Assembly (NCBI RefSeq): GCF_008831285.2
Contig: NW_022204542.1
Location: forward strand, 1 to 31,876
From: Nymphaea colorata
Lineage: Eukaryota; Streptophyta; Magnoliopsida; Nymphaeales; Nymphaeaceae
Length of the DNA stretch: 31,876 bases
Direction: 5' to 3'
Position numbers and translations under genes: made by a program. Under the pieces are notes generated by a model. It searched no databases. It worked only from the letters and a program-made list of their open reading frames with translations, and was not told the origin of the DNA. Shown one piece after another: positions 1-11,164 of this stretch (position 1 is the first letter of the stretch; each line of letters opens with the position of its first letter).

Positions 1-91
1 CCCAACCCCAACCCCAACCCCAACCCCAACCCCAACCCCAACCCCAACCCCAACCCCAACCCACCCCAACCCCAACCCCAACCCCAACCCC
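1..91. repeat. Left telomere, C4A2 repeats
   Basis: Tandem CCCCAA hexamers run from the first base to about position 91, where unique sequence starts. This is the C-rich strand of a G4T2 telomere, the type known from Tetrahymena, Glaucoma and (mixed) Paramecium. One unit near 57-66 is irregular (CCCA instead of CCCCAA), as expected from a telomerase slip or a sequencing error. Together with the right end it shows the molecule is capped at both ends. Confidence 0.98.
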
Positions 92-218
92 TATGAATCA
101 TTCATTCCCAACTCATGCCAGTTCATTAAATATCTATCATTTCATCAGTATTAGCAAAAATATTACTATAGAAGGAATGTGGAAAAAATATTAACACATC
201 AAAGTAAGAATAATTTTC

Positions 219-1516
219 TCAGTTTTCGCTAAACGATCTTTTATTTACATACTCTCTGATGATTCCCCAACCTCTTGAAACTCCTTTCTCCATGTTGATC
301 TGCTTTGAAAATTGGGACACCTTCATAGGTAGGGTATTCTTTTTGTTTTTCTTGATCTTGCAGTCCCTTTCCTGCTCGGTGAGCTCATTTTCCAATGATT
401 TTTTTCTCGACGTTATCTACTTCGATCTGAATTGTTTGTCTTTGAGGTTAGGATCCTTGCTCTTACTTTAGGGTTTGAACTGTCTCTGTTGGGTGACTAA
501 TTAAAGGTGCCCCTTTTGATTCTTTCTGATTCGAAAATGGTAAGCGACCTGTCGAGAGAGGGCGACCGAGATTTGTCATTTGATTATGATTTCTATTTGG
601 TTTACATGGAAGTGACTGTTAGCTTTTTTTTCTTTCTAAAGGAGGTATGTGCTCTGATCCTTTCATCAAACCGAAAAAACTCCACGCAATCTTTCTTCTT
701 CTCCTAGTCGAAATTCTTTTTGTTGATGAAATTATTCTCCCGTCTGCCCTCCGAGCTTCCCCTCGCTCTACTGCACGAGCTTTTACTGCTGGTCCTCGAT
801 CTGATCTACTCCTCACAGGTTTCAATTTCCAGGCAGACGTTGACGAACTACATGATCTTTGGCGTTTTTGCCATTGAGTCTTTCTTTATCCTGGGCATCC
901 CCTTAAAGAACTAGAAAAGCTCACTGAAAAATGATTCGGTCAGATCAGCCTCAGTAGCGAAGTCTTTCCTGTGCATAAAGCTATGGACCGGCTTCATCAG
1001 TTGGATCCATTAATTTACTAGATTCTTAATAGGGGAGTCCTTACTTCAAGTTTGAAAACTTCCGTCATCAATTTTTCTTCGGAGTTAGCATGGAGAAGGC
1101 TGGCAAAGTTGGGAGGTATGAGTGCCGCTACAAACATTTTGAGGAAGATGTAGGCATGAATGGCAGAGGCTTGCATCCTTCGCGGCTGGGCCTTCCAGAA
1201 CTGATGTCCATAGTGTTTTTAGCACTGCAGGCAGATCATCAATCCATTTAATTTTTCCTCGATGTTCCCCATCTACCCGTCGGTGCACCCTTTTTTCATC
1301 CAGTTGCGATTGTCGCTGATGAAGCCCTCAAGCAGCTAGAAAGCTTAGAAAGTTCCGGTATTTCTACCCCCTAGGCCATTAAAGTCGATCGGTGGATGCG
1401 AGGGGAAGCCTGTGTTTAAAAATGGGATACTATTCCAGGATGGACTGGGGGACTCTGACCGGGAAGGTCAGGAAGAGGGAGTCGTATTGGTCCTGCCACT
1501 ACACCTCATCATCCAT
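219..1516 (-). CDS. Unrecognised basic protein next to the left telomere
   Basis: No family recognised. The start at 1516 gives MDDEVQWQDQYDSLF, with a TATAAA-like stretch just upstream. With TAA/TAG as Gln one frame stays open for about 225 codons in the middle (roughly 1010 down to 310). A frame break near 1330 and another near 1000 are needed to join the N-terminal part. A third, at a run of seven A on the coding strand near 395, leads into a lysine/glutamate-rich, coiled-coil-like tail ending at TGA 221-219. The central part is rich in Ser, Arg and Lys and probably disordered. The stop lies about 130 bp from the telomere. The gene is divergent from the next gene across about 85 bp. Plus-strand frames here are also partly open, so strand assignment rests on frame length, the start context and the gene layout. 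Confidence 0.6.
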
Positions 1517-1602
1517 TCATAAATTTATAGGTGATGAATCGGGATTAAAGCATTGAAAAACATATTAATCCAAAAATAATCCATATTCACACCTCCATCT
1601 TT

Positions 1603-2684
1603 ATGTCCAAGAGGCCTCCGCCTATCGCCGGGTATGAAGTCGGTTAGAATAATGCTCATTTAGATTATAAAGAAATTATTACATTACTTGTGTCGTAGTT
1701 TGAAGTGCCACCCATAAGGCGTTATACTACCTTGGAAGGAAAACAAAACCAAAAGGAAAATGTCCTTCGATTTCTGCTTCACAATAACAGCCACATTCAT
1801 CCTTGAGGTTCATTATTTTTACATGCCATATTATACTTTTTTATATTGTTCGGCTTCCATAAGATCCAAATAATAAAATGCCTATCCTATTGTATGATTG
1901 ATGATTATAAATGTATGAATAACTGGATAGAAAGAAACATCATTTTTCCCAGGATCTCCCAAATTCAGGCAGAGCTCTAAAAGCAACCCAATCATAATTA
2001 TCTAATACCCGTAACTGCCAGACACACCAAACCGAGGAAAAAAGCCTCGCTTAACCCTTATGAAGGCGGCTGGAATGCAAGAGGAAAAACTTGTCAACTC
2101 ATATCAAAAATGCAAATGGACTCAAGTATAAATTAAGTGTGGAGGGACGATTAGAACCTTAATAAGCTAATCTGACGACCTATAGCAGTAGACCTGTAAA
2201 GCAGTTAAAAGACACATAACAATTCTGGACAAATTGGAGCAACGTAAGAACATGTTTCATTCGAACTCACCAAGAAGTATAGCCAATAACCGAAATTGCA
2301 TCGGAAAGGCTCATCGAACAAGTCCTATAGGGCTGTTGAAATCGGTAAAGGCCCTATATTCAAACTGGAAAATCAAATGATAAATAAAAATTCAGCTAGG
2401 ACCAAATGGAAGACATAACCCATTGAGTCTATAGTTTTAACATAGCGCTAAAAAGGAAAATAAGAGCAAGGCAACGACTTTCTCAAAATAAAGAAGGCAA
2501 AAAATTTTGACTATAATTCTTTGACGAAGGAGGGTCAAATCGAAAGAGAAATTCGACGACGAAGAGATTCAAAAGCGAAGAAATATACGAAGATGGATGA
2601 TCGAAGCATGATGGTTGATTCAATTCGCGGATGGAACCAAGAAGATGACCGTCTGATATAGTATTCTTATGCTTGGTGATCATT
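1603..2684 (+). CDS. Doubtful hypothetical gene, AT-rich, possibly two genes
   Basis: One plus-strand frame is open from ATG 1603 (MSKRPPPIAGYEVGQNN) to TGA 2682-2684 except for TGA codons at 1804 and 2173. The last 170 codons contain nine TAA/TAG codons and no TGA, and end in a charged KKAKNFDYN / REIRRRRD region. A competing frame is also open across 2064-2340. A short gene 1603-1806 followed by a second one from ATG 1915 is an alternative. No family is recognised. The position, divergent from the left gene and tail-to-tail with the legumain gene 45 bp away, suits a real gene, but composition alone could produce open frames when only TGA stops. Confidence 0.4.
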
Positions 2685-2729
2685 TTTGATAATTGAATAA
2701 TATGCGTAAATGAATGGATGATGACGAAA

Positions 2730-3990
2730 TCAGCACTTGAGGGCGGCAATAACATCCTTAGCCTCATGCTTCTCGCAGGCTTCAGCCATATTCTTGGCAT
2801 ACTTGAGTCCATAGTCTGAAAGTCTTCCGCATAGCTGCTCATGAGCTTGCATGACTTCTCTATAGCAGTCGAAGTTGATATTGGCGGAGTCAAATTCTCC
2901 GTTGAGTTGAAGCTTGCTGTTGAAGTGCTCAAAAGCAGAGTCGTAGAGTTGCATTGAAACCATTTCTTCAGTCATTTGCTAGAAGACTTCAGGTGAATGG
3001 TCACGAGCATAGATGGCGGCGAGGGATTGAAGCTTCATGGTGCGGCTGTTCATAGTAGCATACTGTGACTTGCGCTGACCAACGCGTTGGAGGGGTCGGA
3101 TGGTGCGTAGGTTGAATGTTTGTTTGGAAGTGGCAACGTATTCAGAAACCTTATCGGACTGGAAGGAAAGGTCACCCCATTGCATCACTGACTTAGGGTT
3201 GTCAACTTCTTCACAATCTTGAACTGGTCCAAAAGAGTCTCATCAAAGATGAGTCCCTTGTCGATGTCCTCAAGGAAGTTCACGCTGAAAAGATCTCCCA
3301 AGCAGGAGCCGACGTGCTTGCCATTAACCACATCGTCGGGACTGCAGTAGGTACCCCAAGAGGATTCAGTGGGATTGGCAGCAGAAAGACCGTAAATGCG
3401 GGTGTTAGTTGGTAGCTTCTGGAACATAGAGCCGGACTCACAGGTCTAATTTAATGCAACTTTACCTCAAGGTAGAAGACAAGCTTTCCGAATTTTCCGG
3501 TGATTTTGTTAAAGGTTTGGATGAGTTGGTCAGCATACAGATATTTGGATGGGAAGGCGATAAGTCCAGGTGCTCCGTGGTCTGAGAAGAAGATGAAAAT
3601 ATTGTCCTGGGGGGTGGCTTCCAGGACCTTCTTTCCCTTGGTGGCAGCGGAGTTTCCTTCGAGGACAGCTAGGAAGTTTTCAGGGGTGACATCAGCTCCC
3701 TTGTAATCAATGTGAATTCCATCATAGACGTCTACTCCTGGGCTCTGGTAGGTTGGTTTATTGAAGACCTTTCCTTTGAAGGGATTGGAGACCGAGTTGA
3801 CGATATCATCGAAGGCGAAGGTGATGATATGATCCTTGTCGAAGCCGTTTTTGGCGAGAGTTTGGTAGGCGTGGAAGACGTCAGCTTGGTGGCGGTAGTT
3901 GCTGAAGGTGTTTGAGCCTGCCACAAGCACAGCCCACTGCTCAGAGTAGGCCAGACAGAGGACGACTGCTAATAGAATTATCACTTTCAT
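2730..3990 (-). CDS. Legumain-like asparaginyl endopeptidase (peptidase family C13)
   Basis: Cysteine protease of the C13 family, cutting after Asn in lysosome- or vacuole-like compartments or after secretion. The start at 3990 gives a clear signal peptide (residues 1-15, MKVIILLAVVLCLAY), then the family core WAVLVAGSN...NYRHQADVFHAY. The catalytic His is in SDHGAPG (about residue 138) and the catalytic Cys in ETCESGSM (about residue 177). A 20-nt intron (3446-3465) lies exactly between Glu and Thr of that motif. The C-terminal legumain stabilisation/prodomain region follows, with a Gln encoded by TAG in the VFQQM segment and the stop at 2732-2730. One frame break sits at about 3186: family alignment wants SQVMQWGD, but one G is absent, giving an early TGA. 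Start, motifs and length (about 410 aa) fit the family. Confidence 0.93.
3446..3465 (-). other. 20-nt intron in the legumain gene
   Basis: On the minus strand the sequence is gtaaagttgcattaaattag. Removing it joins ...VFYLE to TCESGSM, restoring the conserved catalytic Cys motif of family C13 in frame. GT/AG ends are present. Confidence 0.93.
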
Positions 3991-4100
3991 GAATTAATAT
4001 ATGCGATCTAAGCTCGACCATTCAAATTTAAATATAGACACATACAGTTATAACTATAAGGATTTGAAAATGCTCCTCTGATCACGGAAAGTGGTTTATA

Positions 4101-7100
4101 TCAGGTGAGTCTACCTTGGCAATTCTTGGACTTGCATTTACAGATGAGACGTTAATTGGCATCGATTTTGAATTGATAGTCGTACGTTAATTCGTCATTT
4201 TCCTTAACGTCCTTGATTGTGTATATGAGGATGCGGGGGTGACCATTGTGGAGTTCGATCTTGGCTTTGCAGTTTGGCTATGTTAGGATGATAAATACGT
4301 CGCAACTGTGGTTAAGATACCGAGCCATATTGCCGATGAAGGTAGCATCGATGATCTCCAAACGAGTGTTATTCTTTCCCAGGCCGAACATGTAGCATCC
4401 GAAGTGGAATTTCTGCTATCTTACGTCAGCCATGGCCTCGCTGATCACCTCTCCGATGTACTCGGCGACGATTGTTCCCTTCTTGGTGAGGTTACGGATG
4501 AAAAGGCCAAGCCTGTCGATCTTGGAAGGAGCGATGTAGACATCATATGTCGGCTAGCGCATCACTATGTGTTCCTTTTCCTTAACTGGTCCGCTAAAGT
4601 CTTATAAGTCCTTTTTGATGTCTTAGAAAGTGATGAAGGGGACTACTTTGGCTATACTATTTCTTCAGAGTCATGATTTGACCTTTTTTAAGGTAGAATA
4701 GATCCTTTTTGGTGACATTGTATTCATATTTGACTGGATTTACCTCGCCTTCAGATTGGAGTGTAAAATTGCCTTGCCGCTGCCAATCGTATTTGTCATA
4801 TACTTTCATCACCTCCTTCTTGCGCTATTTGCGATTGAGAGAGTCGAGAGGCAAAGTTTGCAGTAGGTGGGTAAAGTGGTTAGGCTAGTAGAAAGTGTTA
4901 TCGGTCATGCCGAATCCCATGAAGTCCACAATATCTTCAAAGGTGCTAATAAAGGGACAAACATCTCTAAGCTTGCGAATTATGTCGTCAATGCTTCTCA
5001 CTATGCCCGTAGACTCACCAACCATCAAGACCCAATGCTCATCTTTCTTCTCAAGCTTTATCTACACATTGATTCCTTTGATCCTCTTCAAAATGCGCCA
5101 GCATCTTTTGTTTTCATTGAGGATGGCAGTATTCCCCTTTTTCAGACAACTTTGCTCTCCTCGAATATCCTTAGTGCAAAACTGGAGAGATATTTATACA
5201 GATTTTCGCTCTTGTTATTGTTGGTGATGACTTCATGCTCGCGATAAACTGAAATCTGTTATACTTGACGAGAGTGGTGTTTTAATGGAATGGATTGAAT
5301 TTTCAGCATGATACTATCTGATAGTAGAGTCTTTGAGCCTTATTATTTGTATATGCAGTCTGTGAGGGTCTCATTATCAGAGTGGAACCTAAAATATTGC
5401 TAATAATCTTTAGAAATGGTTTCATATTATTATATTTTAGTTATCTTTTTGCCTAGGATATCGATAGGTCTTTCTTCTAAGCTGGTCAATCTAAGGGCCT
5501 TATAGTTGTAATAGTGGTTGAGGAATCCAAGATGCAATTTATGTCTTTCTAGTTTGTTTGTATAGTAAATATTCTTTTTGCTTTTGGGTGAAACATACGA
5601 GGTGATGGATTCTATCTTTATCCTTTCAAAGTTTTTGGAATTCAGATGGTTTTCCTCTCTGAAATTGGTGAAGAGGTGGTGATCGGTGATCATGAGTGAA
5701 AAAAGTTGACTATCCCGATGTTGAGGCCACTGTGGTGGTTGATTTTGGAAGTGAGGTGCTACAAGTGGTACTTAATCTCGTAGTTGTTTAGAAAATTCGC
5801 TGGGAAGTAGAAGTAGTTCCACCACTTAGAGTATATCTTATAGAATTTTTTACTCTGCTTCAGCTACTTTATCTCTCTGGTCTATACGATGCTGATGTAC
5901 TTCTCATGCTGCGTCTGGCTAGCCAATTTCCTATTGATTTCGTTCATAAAATACTACCTAAACTATTCCCTTGCGATTCTGTTATTGCCCATGCTTTCGA
6001 TGATGAGGGAAAAGTTGAGCAGAAACTCATGGAATAGGCGTTCCTTGCTAATGTAGTCCTGGTAGTTGTAGAAGATGAGGTTGGTGATTTCGTGAGGAGC
6101 AAGACGGATGCCATTCAGCTCATAGATGTAATTGAAGATGGGAATGTATTTGCTAATCGCCATGATCTTGGCAGCAGTGATTTTTGTCTGTATCATTAGA
6201 AGCTCCTTGGTCTGTCTGGAGTTCTTTGCGGAGTAAGAGCAAGTGTAGCAGACCTTAGGTAGGCGCACACAGGAATAACTGTTGCGGTAAGTCGATTGTT
6301 ATCGAAGAAAACTGCCATCTCCTCCCACTTATTTTACGTTCGCAGGCCAGATGGTACACCCTGGAGCAGTCTGTGCACTTCTAGTAGGCAAAGTAGCAGA
6401 AATTGTGGCACAGGTAACACCAGTTGGTCTTCAGGTTTTCTGATACGCACTTGAGACAGTAGCGGTAGTACTCAGTGTACTCTCGCTTTTCCAGTTTTGA
6501 TTGACTTAACGTCGAGTGGATCTTGGCTTCGTAAATCTTCTTCTCTTTTTCCTTCATTGGAGGACACTGGCACTCGAAATTGTCGCACCCGCATCCCTTT
6601 GAGAGCAGACAGTGCAAACGCGGTGATTGAAGCAGATCCTTGTGCAGCAATAAGTCTACCAACATATTTTGCACTCGAATATGATAGGATTTTCTTGTTC
6701 AGGGTGGTAAAAACATGTTCTGACCCTTACTGGCCACCAGAAGAAGCAGCTAGCGGGGAATCGTGAATAAATTCTCGATTTTATGCGGTTTTTGTTTGAC
6801 TCTGAAGACGAATTACGCATTTGCGAAGTTCCTGCTGAGTATGATCTTTGAACTGAAGAATTATTGCTCGTATGGGGTATAAGTGCTCTTCCTTACCTCA
6901 ACAATCCCTCTTTCTTGTCTGAAATTTAGCAGATACTCCAGGTAATGCTCATAGAGGTCATTATAGAATTGCTTCTTACGTGCGATGTAAACTTCCTACA
7001 TGTTATTGTTGAGCAGATACTCCTACGATGACTCTATTATGTCCTTAAAGAATAAGAGATACCTTGTACCTACCACCAGCAGGATCTTGGCTCGATAATG

Positions 7101-9714
7101 TGCCTCGTCCTTGGGCATGTTGTAAGTCATGGCGTTGCGGACCAGTAATTACAGGTCAGCCTTTATGAGTTAGTAAGAGTTGTTGTCATATGCGCCTTAC
7201 AGTGACTTTTCACGCATTTGCTGGATGCATATCGGTTGCTTGATGGCTTACTTGTAACCGATAAGCTCTTCGTAATCTGGCTCGTAGAAGTATTGGAACT
7301 CGTCGAAGTACTTAAGCTCCTCGATGACGTTTCTGAATATCTTGCGCTTTTCGAGCCTGCGGCAGTTGGGACAGCTGTAGTTGAGTTTCTATATGGGTTA
7401 TATGATCTTTTTCTCTTTGAAATAGTTATCACAGGATATATGTATCCATTTTTCACAAGGCTTTTGATCGCACTGCACCCAATCTCCATGAGCTTCCTTC
7501 ATGCACAAGGCGCAATATTCGTTATTAGAGTAGTCTTTGTAGCACTTGACGCAGAAGATATTGCTTCCCTCACAGCAATATTCTTGGGACTTGAGCTTGG
7601 TGGAGCACATCCTGCACTTGAGGCAGCTCTCGCATGTATATTTCTCTTAGTCAAATGCCTATTCACTCACTCCTTTCAGTTTCCGCAGATGGGATGGTAA
7701 ACGTTCTTGCAGGATATGCACTGGATGAAACTATTCTTGACTGCCATTTGGCACTAGACACAGGGGCACACTAAGGACAGTTCCACAGCTATTCCTCATT
7801 CTAGGTTTAGTAGATATCCAGCGGGATTGGGTTAGCAGTTGAGTCAGTTTCGGAATGTGGTTTTGAGCGAAAAGCGGTACACTCTTGATGGCAAAACTTG
7901 AGGCAGAACTTGCAGCGGAAGTAGCTAAGGTTTTGAATCTGGTAGTAGCAGGAGATGCATCGCTGTTCTTTGATGCGAACCCTACGCAGGTCGTTGATGG
8001 GATAGCATAGGCGTAGAACTTCGTTAAAATTGCAATTTTTATAATAGAAGTCAGAGTATATATAGTTGATGCCTTCTTCAACGCTGATGTTGTTGCCTAG
8101 GATGTAGTAGAACTTCTTCTCGAGCTCATTGTGCTTGGGGAGTGTGAAGTTGACCCACAGTTTGCTGAGCTCAATCCATCTTAGAAGTTGTTCCTCGTGA
8201 GTAATAGTCCTTTCATCCCTGAGGAATCGCACCAAGACCTTCTTTTCCTACTTGGATTGTTGTTATATGCGGAGAGGGACGCATAGCTCTATATCGTTTC
8301 GCTAATTTTCGTACTTGCATAAGCGGTAAAGGCAGTGCTTGCCATCGTTATTGACGCTTTCCAGCTTGGTGAATCTGTTGAGACACTCGATATGCTCATT
8401 AAGCTCATCCACCAACGCTCTAAAGGGAGACTTCATCACTATCTAATAAATCTCATCAAACTACAAGTCCTACCAGTTTACGAAGTTGGTATGAAGAACT
8501 TTAGTCTCATGGGTGCCAAGCAAATTAACAATAATTTTGGACTGCCTGGCCTGTTCTAGGTTTCTGAGGATGGCATCAACTTTTCGAGTGCATTTATCCT
8601 GAATGTGTGGGCTTGGTCTTTCTTTTTCAATCCTTTCTGAGTGATCCAGTCCTAGCCCATCGAGGTACTCTTCGAAAGCCAGTTGAAGAATCTTTTCATC
8701 GAATTTCGGCTCCTTGCTGCTCCTGTACTCTTCCTTGGAGGCTTGGTCCAGCTTGCGATATATCATCACCTCCAGCTCATCTCTCTCGCCCACAAGTGGC
8801 TGAATGATGACGCAGGGCCATAGAATACCATTCAGCTTGGGAAGGCAGAGCCTTTTGAAGATGGCGGCATCCAGCTCAGCAATTTCTTTATTGATAACTT
8901 CAAATATTTCTTCGGGCTAAGGCTGGACAGTGTTTTTATTGACTTCCTCCATCTTGATCTCTCCGGATGGGTTAGATTAGGTTCAACTAACTGATTCGGC
9001 AATTAGTTGACTAGATTTTCATGCGGGACTTCCTTTTCCTAATTGGGCATGCTATTGTGTTCCTCTGGAGAGCGTTCCTCTGAGATCCTGGAGAGCTCTT
9101 CTATTTTTATGGACTTGTAGTTCTTCTTAAGATCGAGTAGAATGGGCTCGAAAATGCGTTGAAATTCCTCGAAGGGCAGAAAGTGAAGCGCCAGTGTTTG
9201 CACAACAGTCAAAACGCCGGTATCTTCCTGGGAGTTTAGAATGCGACTGGGCAGCGAGGGTCGGCTTGGCTACCTATGTAGATGTTTGGGTTACTCAATC
9301 AAATATTCATTAGCCTTGGACTTCTTGGCATTGAGCTTCACCGACCTCAGCCTGTACGAGAGCTGCTGGCTAATGAGTGACTTCTCATAGTAGATACAAT
9401 TCTCGGGGAGATGTTGCTTGCTGAGCCTTTTGAGCCTTTTTCCAGCAAAATATTCACAGGAGATAGGCTAATGGTATTTGATGTTGGTGCGTTGAAGGTA
9501 CCGCGTGAGAGACGGTTGTCCGATGTAGGGAAGCAGCGTTTTATGCTTCTCTTTGTCTTGCCCTAGGCTGACTTCCCCGCCGGCGCGCGGTTGCTGCGAG
9601 TGCTGCGTGTGATCCGGCCACCGCGTTGGTATATTTCCATGAGCGTGCGCATGTCCAGGACTAGATTATGGTGCAGGTACAGATTTCAGGCATCTACAGC
9701 TTCTCCGATTTCAT
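4101..9714 (-). CDS. Trithorax/KMT2-like histone H3K4 methyltransferase (PHD-bromo-ePHD-SET)
   Basis: A chromatin-bound lysine methyltransferase of about 1,850 residues, expected to act on histone H3K4. Order from the N terminus: a basic, low-complexity start (RGGRITRSTRS near 9620); a first Cys/His finger CISC...CKFC...CHQEC (about 7970-7860); a second PHD, FIQCISCKNVYHPIC (about 7770-7640); a third, ESCLKCRMC to YSCPNC (about 7640-7350). A bromodomain follows at about 7310-7050, ending in the hallmark NAMTYN. Then comes an extended PHD (FECKICW through VYHLACERK to CYTC, about 6700-6230). The C-terminal SET domain has AEYIGEVIS, YLNHSCDPNC split by a 21-nt intron, and LTYDYQF. A post-SET CKCKSKNCQG precedes TGA 4103-4101. 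I see no convincing FYRN/FYRC. At least nine single-base frame breaks occur, mostly at homopolymers. The start is uncertain: ATG 9714 or 9652. A TATATATAA stretch lies just upstream of 9714. Confidence 0.9.
4278..4298 (-). other. 21-nt intron in the SET domain
   Basis: Minus strand gtatttatcatcctaacatag. Excision joins NHSCD to PNCKAK, giving the canonical SET motif NHSCxPNC. A CTAAC box before the 3' AG resembles a branch site. Confidence 0.93.
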
Positions 9715-9836
9715 CCCTCAATTATTGTAATTATATATAGAATGCCCCCAATTGAGAATTTATACTTAACCGCACTTTGCGAGGAAGATGGTGAGGGCGT
9801 GGGAGTGGGGGAGGGCTAGGGGTAAGAGAATAAAAA

Positions 9837-10871
9837 TCATGATTAATCTGCGGAGCTGGTTTCGAGGATGACGGTTTAAAATGTGTCCTCTTGGTACTTT
9901 TTGATCTCTTGGGAGGGTCTAATTGATAACTTGAGAAGCAGATCCTTGTAGTGGGCGAGGTTGTTGGTGAAGCCTCTCTTGATCTTCTCCATCTCTTCTT
10001 CTTTCTTCTTGCGATACTGGTTGAAAGTGCTCGTGAATTTTTTTTACAGCTAGAGCTTTTCCACTCTCAATTGTTTTATTTATTGGAGGGCCTTGAGTAA
10101 TTGCTCGTTCTCTACTGGAAGGACACCTAGTTGACTTATTTTGAGGATGAAAGTTTTTTTGATGTTTCTAGCTTCCAATTCGAAAGTTGATGGAAGATAA
10201 TTCATCTTGGAGTATTTTTTGGGAATATTTTACGGGGACTGTTTCCAGGTTTAAAAATTACTCTCTGAGCTTCAGGTCCCCTTCTCTCCTGCTCAGCTCC
10301 TCTTCTCTCCTCACGATTTCATTTTCTTTTTGTTGTAATTCTTGCAGATGTTTGCTAAACCTTTGTTTCATTTTTTCATTTTCAACTAGCAAGTCATTCA
10401 TTTTTTCCTTCAGAACTGCATTCTCCTCCCTAAGCTCCTCCAAAGTGGCCTGCTTGGATATTTTGGGATGTTGTGGTGGTTCATGTGCTGCGGGTATCCG
10501 TTGGAGTGCATACGAGGGTCGGTTGGCCATCTCGTGTGGTGATGGTAGCGTGAAGAAAGGTTGCCTATGTTTTATGCATTTTTCAAATTACTCTGTAAGT
10601 CTGGCTTCTTGAAGATAGTTTATTTGCTGCCACCACTTCCATTTTCTGCTCTTTCCACGCTTCTCAGTTTATTGATGAGGGAGGAGGCAAAGCTGTCCTT
10701 TTTATGGGGGATTTCAGTCTGATACTGGGAGTTAAGCTTTAAATCCGGGCAATCGTCGATGAAGCTTTGCTAATGCGAGTGGTTTGCGTGTGAGAGTGGG
10801 TAATGTCCATATCCTTCTAATTTTGGAGGAGTGGCCTGCGTGGGTGGCGTCGATGGGTCAGATGGCATCAT
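9837..10871 (-). CDS. Coiled-coil protein, function unknown
   Basis: No family recognised. The start at 10871 (MMPSDPSTPPTQATPP) leads into a Pro/Ser/His-rich, probably disordered N-terminal third. A long coiled coil follows from about 10460 to 10260 (LEELREENAVLKEKMNDLL...RREEELSRREGDL). A second helical segment (NEQLLKALQQ, then KKKEEEMEKIKRG) ends at TGA 9839-9837. Two frame breaks: a missing T near 10588 and one extra A in a run of seven (10154-10160 on the plus strand). The second is an overcall, which helps diagnose sequencing error. The stop lies 122 bp upstream of the methyltransferase start, on the same strand. It could be a cytoskeletal or basal-body component, but nothing in the sequence shows this. 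Confidence 0.8.
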
Positions 10872-11164
10872 AGTTCTCAGTAAGCAATTTAAAATTATCG
10901 AAAAATGGCCTGTATCAGCAAAAAAAGGGGATTCTTACCAAGATTAGAATGGATGGGCCAAACCATATCAATGCCAAAAGAAAATAATAGAGATCAGTAG
11001 GTAGTCATGATTGTAAATATTATATTGGAGATGCAGATTAAGAAGAATTATATTTATCACCTAAATAAAGGTAAATTATAAATGCAATATCCTTTTTTTA
11101 GTAAACGGACGGAGAATTATTTTTATGTTTGGATAATAGAATCCTCTCCAATCATTCAAAATAG

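Noticed and set aside
619-914. Plus-strand hydrophobic open frames near the left end
   Set aside because: They are complements of the longer Lys/Arg/Ser-rich minus-strand frame; Phe/Leu-rich shadows are expected opposite Lys/Glu-rich genes.
2483-2932. 149-codon minus-strand open frame overlapping the legumain gene
   Set aside because: It lies in a different register of the legumain coding strand and is Ser/Thr/Pro-rich shadow sequence.
3183-3192. Programmed -1 frameshift at the legumain stop (CAG TGA re-read as CAG GTG)
   Set aside because: Attractive alone, and a similar slip at a TGA occurs near 7680, but other breaks lie far from any stop and some need removal of a base. Homopolymer miscalls explain all of them.
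3191-3213. A 23-nt intron covering the same legumain break
   Set aside because: It restores the frame, but it would delete residues (IVKKLTTLSQ) that align position by position with the family, so a missing G is better.
5000-5900. FYRN/FYRC domain in the methyltransferase
   Set aside because: Expected by homology, but no YxVGxxSxR or similar core could be read with confidence, so it was not annotated.
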